A stretch of 20,217 bases of DNA from assembly GCA_035367155.1 (NCBI GenBank), contig DAOSJI010000014.1, positions 1 through 20,217 on the forward strand. Reading direction: 5' to 3'. Shown piece by piece: positions 15,203-20,217 of the stretch; the first letter of the stretch is position 1; each line of letters begins with the position of its first letter. Made by a program: the position numbers and the translations under genes. This DNA is from JAAYSA01 sp035367155. GTDB taxonomy: Bacteria; Bacillota_I; Bacilli_A; RFN20; CAG-826. The notes under the pieces were generated by a model that was not told where the DNA came from, did no database searches, and was given only the letters and a program-made list of their open reading frames with translations.

Positions 15203-16705
15203 ATGAAAAATGATGTAATTATCGAACTACAAAACTTAACGAAAGTCTACGATGGGAAAACTGTTGTAGATAATCTAAATCTAAAAATTCAAAAAGGTGA
15301 ATTTGTCACGTTTTTAGGACCTTCAGGCTGCGGGAAAACGACAACCCTTCGTCTTATCGCAGGCTTTGAAAATCCAACTGAAGGCCGTATCATCCTTAAC
15401 GGTGTTGATATTACTAATGTTCCTGCTTATAAACGACCAGTTAATACCGTTTTTCAACGCTATGCCCTGTTTTCTCATCTTGATGTCTATGATAATGTTG
15501 CCTTTGGCTTAAAAGTTAAAAAGTTTCCTTTTAGCGATGAGTTTGGTAACACTAAAATGCGTAAACTAACTGCTAATGAAATCGATGATAAAGTCGTCGC
15601 TGCGCTTAAACTTGTTGATCTAGAAGAATTTGAAGATCGTGATATTGCTACGCTCTCAGGCGGTCAACAACAACGAGTCGCGATTGCTAGAGCTCTAGTA
15701 AATGAGCCAGAAATCCTCCTTCTAGATGAACCACTAAGTGCACTAGATCTAAAAATGCGTAAAGACATGCAACTAGAACTAAAAGAAATGCATAAAAAAC
15801 TTGGCATTACTTTTATCTATGTAACTCATGACCAAGAAGAAGCTCTTACAATGAGTGATACGATTGTAGTAATGGATGATGGAGTTGTTCAACAAATGGG
15901 CACTCCCCTTGATATATATAACGAACCAGAAAATGCTTTTGTTGCTGACTTTATCGGTGAAAGTAATCTCTATAACGCTCGCATGAGCGGTAAAAAAGAA
16001 GTTCGTTTCCTAGGCAAAGTGCATGAGTGTGTTGATGACTTCCCAATTAATGAAAAAGTTGACGTTGTCATTCGTCCAGAAGACATCGTCATTGGAAAAC
16101 CTGGTAAGGGTAGTGTTGATGGAGTTATCGCTACCAAAATCTTTAAAGGTGTTCACTATGAATATGTCGTAATGGTTGGGAAAAACGAAGTCGTTGTTCA
16201 ATCAACAAAATCATTTGATGAAAATGAAAAAGTTTCGTTAACGATTGATAAAGAAGATATTCATATTATGAAAACAGACGTTGTTGCGAATATATACACT
16301 GATGCCTATATTAACGATAAAAACGAGGTTATTATCGCATCGCATGCTTTTAAATGCGATGTAACGAAACTTTTAGCCGACTCTCATCTTGATGAGCAAG
16401 GCTACTTAATTGGACCAAAAGGTGAAAGTTACGATTTAAATGATGTTGATGTTATTGCTACCATTGGTCTAGATGATGTAGTGATTTTTGATAACCCAGA
16501 TGAAGGAGAAGTAAACGGCGAAATTATTTTAGTTCTCTTTTTAGGTGATCACTACCGTATAACGATTAGAACTGAAGATGAAGAAGATTTTGTTGCTAAT
16601 ACTCCGTATCAATGGAATGAGGGCGACCTAATTTCTCTTTCAGTAGAACCAAGCAAAATAGAATTAAAACTAAAAGGAGCCTTAGTTGCCCGTGAAAAGA
16701 ATTAA
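15203..16705 (+). CDS. potA: Polyamine (spermidine/putrescine) ABC importer ATPase PotA, extended
   Basis: PotA hydrolyses ATP to drive polyamine import through PotB and PotC. It has Walker A GPSGCGKTT (residues 39-47), a Q-loop near FQRYALF, signature LSGGQQQR (about 151-158), Walker B LLLDEP (about 172-177) and H-loop THDQEE (about 208-213). A short charged insertion (KKFPFSDEFGNTKMRKL) lies between Q-loop and signature. The protein is 500 residues against about 370 for typical PotA. The extra length is a C-terminal region in which a TOBE-like unit occurs twice, starting near residues 302 (GSVDGVIATKIFKGVHY) and 435 (GEVNGEIILVLFLGDHY). Ribosome binding site AAGGAGGG lies 9-10 bases before the ATG. 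It is the first gene of a four-gene operon and overlaps potB. Confidence 0.93.
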   Translation: MKNDVIIELQNLTKVYDGKTVVDNLNLKIQKGEFVTFLGPSGCGKTTTLRLIAGFENPTEGRIILNGVDITNVPAYKRPVNTVFQRYALFSHLDVYDNVAFGLKVKKFPFSDEFGNTKMRKLTANEIDDKVVAALKLVDLEEFEDRDIATLSGGQQQRVAIARALVNEPEILLLDEPLSALDLKMRKDMQLELKEMHKKLGITFIYVTHDQEEALTMSDTIVVMDDGVVQQMGTPLDIYNEPENAFVADFIGESNLYNARMSGKKEVRFLGKVHECVDDFPINEKVDVVIRPEDIVIGKPGKGSVDGVIATKIFKGVHYEYVVMVGKNEVVVQSTKSFDENEKVSLTIDKEDIHIMKTDVVANIYTDAYINDKNEVIIASHAFKCDVTKLLADSHLDEQGYLIGPKGESYDLNDVDVIATIGLDDVVIFDNPDEGEVNGEIILVLFLGDHYRITIRTEDEEDFVANTPYQWNEGDLISLSVEPSKIELKLKGALVAREKN

Positions 16706-17483
16706 CTGGCGCACTTCGCTTGTTATTCCTTATGCAGCATTTATGCTACTTTTTGTCATATTGCCGCTTTTTGTGCTCTTTTTCTATGCCTTTAGTAGCG
16801 ATTCTGGCTTTTCTTTTAATCCGCTTATTAACTTTGTTACTTCAAAAGAAAAATGGAATGTTTTACTCGTTTCGTTTTTCTTTGGTTTTTTAAATACGAT
16901 TATTTGTCTTCTTATTAGTTATCCTTTAGCAATGTTTCTTGCTAATAAGAATATAAATAAGAATGCAATGCTTGTAATGCTTTTTGTGATGCCAATGTGG
17001 ATTAACTTTGTTCTTCGTACTTGGGCAACGCGAGATGTACTAACTTGGATTGGCCTAAGTGGAGGTAAATATCCAGAGCTAGCGACAATGATTGGGCTTG
17101 TTTACAATTACTTACCTTTTACAATTTTGCCTTTATATACAACGATGTTAAAAATGGATAAAAGTCAAATTGAAGCAAGCTATGACTTAGGCGCAAGTAG
17201 AGCAACTACTTTTGTTCGAGTAATTATTCCAATGACTCTTCCAGGCATTTTAAGTGCCGCGACAATGGTATTTATGCCAACGATGACAAGCTATGTTATT
17301 AGTGACATTCTAAGTGAGGGTAAAGTAACGCTATTTGGTAAATTTATTGCTCTTCACTTTGAAAATAACCTCTGGCATGACGGATCAATGCTTGCACTTA
17401 TTATGATGCTTTTAATTGGTGTAAGTATGGTAGGAAGTCGTTTCTTAGAAAAGAAATTAGCTAAAAAAGGCGGGACTGAGTAA
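16692..17483 (+). CDS. potB: Polyamine ABC importer permease PotB
   Basis: An integral membrane subunit with about six helices and the ATPase-docking EAA loop EASYDLGASRATTFVRVIIP in the C-terminal half, typical of PotB/PotH. I choose GTG 16692, giving a start MKRINWR as in other PotB proteins. TTG 16686, two codons upstream, is equally possible: the AGGAG at 16675-16679 is 12 bases before GTG and 6 before TTG. The gene overlaps the end of potA, so translation is likely coupled. Its TAA stop shares a base with the ATG of potC. Length (263 residues) is normal. Confidence 0.92.
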   Translation: MKRINWRTSLVIPYAAFMLLFVILPLFVLFFYAFSSDSGFSFNPLINFVTSKEKWNVLLVSFFFGFLNTIICLLISYPLAMFLANKNINKNAMLVMLFVMPMWINFVLRTWATRDVLTWIGLSGGKYPELATMIGLVYNYLPFTILPLYTTMLKMDKSQIEASYDLGASRATTFVRVIIPMTLPGILSAATMVFMPTMTSYVISDILSEGKVTLFGKFIALHFENNLWHDGSMLALIMMLLIGVSMVGSRFLEKKLAKKGGTE

Positions 17484-18337
17484 TGAAAAGAAGTCGAAAA
17501 ATCCTTAGTTTAGCTTATATTTATTTAATTTTGCTTTTAATGTATGCACCAATTTTAGTTATCATTATTTTCTCTTTTACGACCTCAACTAATATTGGTA
17601 TGTGGAGCGGTTTTAGTTTTGAACTATATTTAAAACTATTTAAACATAAAGATATTATGCGCGCGCTAACTAATACACTAATTATTGCTATATCTAGTTC
17701 GCTAATATCTACATTACTAGGAACGCTAGGTGCAGTGGGTGTCTATTATAGTAAAAGAAGAACAAGAAAAGTATTTGAAACTGTTAATGAAATTCCTGTT
17801 GTTAATGCTGAAGTCGTTGTCGCGATTTCTTTAGCAATTTTATTTCGGCTTGGTGTTCAACTTCTTGCAAAAATAGGTATTCCTGCTGAAAGTCCAAGTT
17901 TTGGTACGCTTCTAATTGGTCATATTGTTTTATCGATTGCTTTTGTATATTTAAGCGTACGGCCTAAACTTTATCAAATGGATCCAAGTGATTATGAGGC
18001 AGCGCTTGATTTAGGGGCTAAGCCTCTTCAAGCCCTTCTAAAAATAGTGCTTCCAGCGATTATGCCAGGCATTATCGCTGGGTTTATGCTTGCTTTTACG
18101 CTTTCCCTTGATGATTTCGTTATTACTAATTTCTTACGCGTACAATCGTTTGATACACTTTCAACTTATGTCCAAGGTGTCATCGTAAAATCAAGTATTC
18201 CTGCTGAACTACGCGCTTTAACGACGCTAATTTTCTTAGTTACTTTAGCGATCGTTTTACTAGCGAGTTATAAAAATGAAAAGAAAACGCATCGTAAACA
18301 ATCAAAAAGGCTTTTGATGCGGGGAGGTAAAAAATGA
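17483..18337 (+). CDS. potC: Polyamine ABC importer permease PotC
   Basis: The second permease subunit, 284 residues with about six helices. It has the EAA-loop sequence EAALDLGAKPLQALLKIVLP near residues 172-191 and, after it, FTLSLDDFVITNFL, a conserved PotC/PotI motif. The ATG overlaps the potB stop by one base (TAATG), and the TGA stop overlaps the potD ATG by four (ATGA). It pairs with PotB to form the channel. The basic C-terminal tail is somewhat long. Confidence 0.93.
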   Translation: MKRSRKILSLAYIYLILLLMYAPILVIIIFSFTTSTNIGMWSGFSFELYLKLFKHKDIMRALTNTLIIAISSSLISTLLGTLGAVGVYYSKRRTRKVFETVNEIPVVNAEVVVAISLAILFRLGVQLLAKIGIPAESPSFGTLLIGHIVLSIAFVYLSVRPKLYQMDPSDYEAALDLGAKPLQALLKIVLPAIMPGIIAGFMLAFTLSLDDFVITNFLRVQSFDTLSTYVQGVIVKSSIPAELRALTTLIFLVTLAIVLLASYKNEKKTHRKQSKRLLMRGGKK

Positions 18338-19773
18338 AAAAAATTAAATTATTTAGGGTAGTACCGTTTTTCCTTTTACTTCTTTTAGTAAAGGGTCCAA
18401 CCATTACTAGTAAAGCTAGTGAAAACTTAACCCTTCGGATTCTTAATTGGCATGATTATATTTATGAACCAGAAGAAGAAGGCGATGATCCAAGTATTGT
18501 TGATCAATTTAAAGCGGATTACAAAGCTAAAACTGGTAAAGATGTTAATGTAATTTATGAACTCTTTACGACTAATGAAGATATGTATAGCAAAATGAAA
18601 CTAAGCGAAATGCAATACGATCTTCTTTGCCCAAGCGATTATATGATTCAACGTTTAATTCGTGAAGATCGCTTAGAAAAATTTGATGTTACTGACGGTG
18701 TTTATACCGCGCTTCCTGCTTATCAAGAATATGTAAGCCCGTACCTACGAGGTATCTTTGATGATAACGGCTGGACCGAATATAGTGCAGGTTATATGTG
18801 GGGGACGATGGGCTTAGTTTATAATACTGATGTAGCAAATAAAGAAGACGTCCAAACTTGGGATGTTATTTGGGACAGTAAATACGCTCATAAAGTCTCA
18901 ATTAAAGACTCAATGAGAGATACCTATCTTGTTGGACTATTCCGTGTCCATAAAGAAGAAGTTAATGCACTTAAGGCTCAGTATGAAGAAGGCACAATAA
19001 CAGCTGAAGCCTATAATGATGCACTAACGATTTTAATTAATGATACAAGTGACAAAACAATTGCTAAAGTTGAAAAAGAGTTAAATGCAATGAAAGAAAA
19101 TATCTTTGGTTTTGAAGTTGACTCCGGAAAATTTGATATCGTTACGGGAAAAATTGCAATTAACACCGCCTGGAGCGGAGACGCTGTCTACTCTATTGGC
19201 GATGCACCAGAAGGAAAACTACGCTACGCCCTACCAAAAGAGGGCAGTAACGTCTGGTTTGATGGCTGGGTTATGCCAAAAGGTGCCAATAAGGAACTAG
19301 CACAAGCTTTTGTTAATTTTTTAAGTGAACCTAGTATTGCTGTTCAAAACGTTGACTATATTGGCTATTCACCCTTTATTGCAGGTGATGAAATGTTAGC
19401 CTTTATAGAAGAACACGATGAATATAGTGAAACCGGCTCATATACTCGAGATTTAAGTTATTTCTTTGGTGAGACATTAACTGATCCAACCGCAGCCTAT
19501 TTTAAAACAGATGAAGAAGGTGCTCAACTTACAACCCAATTCCCAAGCGAAGAAGAAATTACTCGCTGTGTCGTAATGAAAGACTTTGGTGATCAAAACC
19601 AAAAAGTCGTTGAAATGTGGACTCGTATTAGAAGTACAAAAATGAGTCCAGTTATGATTGTACTTTTAGTTACTGTTCCTGTTGTCGCAGTTGGTCTAGT
19701 TATCTATTTTGTCCTTCGAAATAAGAAAAACAAACGTCACCAACGTCGCAAAGGACGCGAAGCAAGTGCCTAA
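18334..19773 (+). CDS. potD: Polyamine-binding protein PotD with C-terminal membrane anchor
   Basis: The extracellular polyamine receptor of the importer. A hydrophobic signal peptide (residues about 8-20) is followed by a possible signal peptidase I site near SKA-SE, with no Cys and so no lipobox. The mature domain begins with LRILNWHDYIYEP, the PotD/PotF opening strand, and has later landmarks YDLLCPSDYMIQRLI, AINTAWSGDAVYSI and WFDGWVMPKGA. At 479 residues it is far longer than usual PotD (about 350). Much of the excess is a C-terminal tail with a hydrophobic helix (about 439-461) and then a strongly basic end (462-479). This fits anchoring by a C-terminal membrane span instead of a lipid. 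AGGAGG... GGGGAGG lies upstream, and the start is in an ATGA overlap with potC. Confidence 0.92.
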   Translation: MKKIKLFRVVPFFLLLLLVKGPTITSKASENLTLRILNWHDYIYEPEEEGDDPSIVDQFKADYKAKTGKDVNVIYELFTTNEDMYSKMKLSEMQYDLLCPSDYMIQRLIREDRLEKFDVTDGVYTALPAYQEYVSPYLRGIFDDNGWTEYSAGYMWGTMGLVYNTDVANKEDVQTWDVIWDSKYAHKVSIKDSMRDTYLVGLFRVHKEEVNALKAQYEEGTITAEAYNDALTILINDTSDKTIAKVEKELNAMKENIFGFEVDSGKFDIVTGKIAINTAWSGDAVYSIGDAPEGKLRYALPKEGSNVWFDGWVMPKGANKELAQAFVNFLSEPSIAVQNVDYIGYSPFIAGDEMLAFIEEHDEYSETGSYTRDLSYFFGETLTDPTAAYFKTDEEGAQLTTQFPSEEEITRCVVMKDFGDQNQKVVEMWTRIRSTKMSPVMIVLLVTVPVVAVGLVIYFVLRNKKNKRHQRRKGREASA

Positions 19774-20217
19774 AGATAATAAAAAAATAGCAATTATTGG
19801 CGGAGGAGCAAGCGGCGTCGCCGCTGCTCTTACGCTTGCTACTAGGGGCGCAAGCGTTACGATTTTTGAACGTAACGAGCGCCTTTTAGCTAAATTTATT
19901 ACAACCGGAAACGGTAAAGGAAATTTAGCTAATGCAAATGTTTCTTCTAGTTGCTATAATCACGGTAAAAAGTTAGAAAAACATTTGCCTTATTTATATA
20001 GCGAAGTCGTTAATTTTTATAAAAGTCATGGGGTAGCGCTATTTTTAGATGAAGTAGGTCGTCTTTATCCCTATAGTAAAAACGCTAAAGCTTCAGCAAG
20101 TATTTTAATTAATAAGTTAGAAGAATTAGGTGTTGATATTAGATTAAACATAAATGTAGATAGAGTAAGTAAAAAAGGCACCGGCTTCTTAGTAAATAAT
20201 GAATATTTTAATTATTT
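19766..20217 (+). CDS. BaiN/HI0933-family FAD/NAD(P)-dependent oxidoreductase, N-terminal part
   Basis: This reading frame starts at GTG 19766 inside the end of potD (8-base overlap) and runs open for 150 codons to the window edge, so it is incomplete at its 3' end. AAAGGA (19751-19756) lies 9 bases before the start. Residues 8-17 read IAIIGGGASG, an FAD-binding Rossmann GxGxxG, followed by an acidic end of strand 2 in VTIFERNERLL. The segment TTGNGKGNLANAN (about 46-58) corresponds to the family hallmark GNGRCNLTN. Here the Arg-Cys of the usual sequence is Lys-Gly. The family is often called YhiN/BaiN-like flavoproteins and its substrate is generally unknown. Coupling to the pot operon is seen from the overlap; a functional link is not established. 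Confidence 0.85.
   Translation, partial: MPKDNKKIAIIGGGASGVAAALTLATRGASVTIFERNERLLAKFITTGNGKGNLANANVSSSCYNHGKKLEKHLPYLYSEVVNFYKSHGVALFLDEVGRLYPYSKNAKASASILINKLEELGVDIRLNINVDRVSKKGTGFLVNNEYFNY

Noticed and set aside
1..20217. Mycoplasma-type genetic code (TGA = Trp)
   Set aside because: The nucleoside ATPase and potC genes end in TGA at ATGA overlaps, and Trp codons are TGG throughout.
1..20217. CRISPR arrays, tRNA or rRNA genes, complete insertion sequences
   Set aside because: No regularly spaced repeats, no cloverleaf-like sequences and no transposase frames were seen.

Overview
The window is low-GC, Gram-positive-type DNA. Genes are tightly packed, AT-rich and mostly preceded by AAGGAGG-like ribosome binding sites. 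Promoters are of the sigma-A type, often with an extended TGn -10, and intrinsic terminators are clear. TGA is a real stop codon: two operon genes end in TGA inside ATGA overlaps, and Trp is always TGG. This excludes the Mycoplasma/Spiroplasma code. Together with membrane-anchored binding proteins and Mollicute/Bacilli-like transporters, it suggests a Bacilli/Erysipelotrichia-type bacterium or an Acholeplasma-like Mollicute relative. That placement is inference; the window has no rRNA or other marker gene.

Region 1 (1-3530) is visibly the most AT-rich part and looks accessory. It holds a short remnant resembling the C-terminus of an AbiEii-type nucleotidyltransferase toxin, preceded by a small run of direct repeats. 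Next come, on the minus strand, a PlsC-like acyltransferase and a MATE efflux protein. On the plus strand follows a YczE/YitT-like membrane protein whose promoter suggests a leaderless transcript.

Region 2 (3600-8950) is a complete nucleoside ABC importer of the BmpA/PnrA-NupOPQ type. A lipoprotein receptor is followed by a perfect terminator and a new promoter, then a double-domain ATPase and two permeases with overlapping ends. Region 3 (9000-10850) is a two-gene unit: a GNAT-fold protein and a bacterial-PH-domain membrane protein.

Region 4 (10846-13807) is a P2-type cation ATPase. Its leader matches the yybP-ykoY (Mn2+) riboswitch and ends in an intrinsic terminator whose 5' arm is shared with aptamer helix P1. 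This is the expected layout of a Mn2+-induced exporter. An 8-bp-arm inverted repeat sits just upstream of its -35 box. Region 5 (13775-14952) is a convergent gene for a lipoprotein with two tandem thioredoxin-like domains.

Region 6 (15087-20217) is a potABCD polyamine importer operon, diverging from the lipoprotein gene. PotA has a duplicated TOBE-like C-terminus. PotD has no lipobox and instead carries a C-terminal membrane anchor. An overlapping GTG-started gene for a BaiN/HI0933-type flavoprotein runs off the window.

Most genes belong to recognisable families. I found no clear candidate for a wholly new multi-gene system. The best leads are the tandem thioredoxin lipoprotein, the Mn-riboswitch/inverted-repeat control region, and the unusual PotA and PotD architectures.
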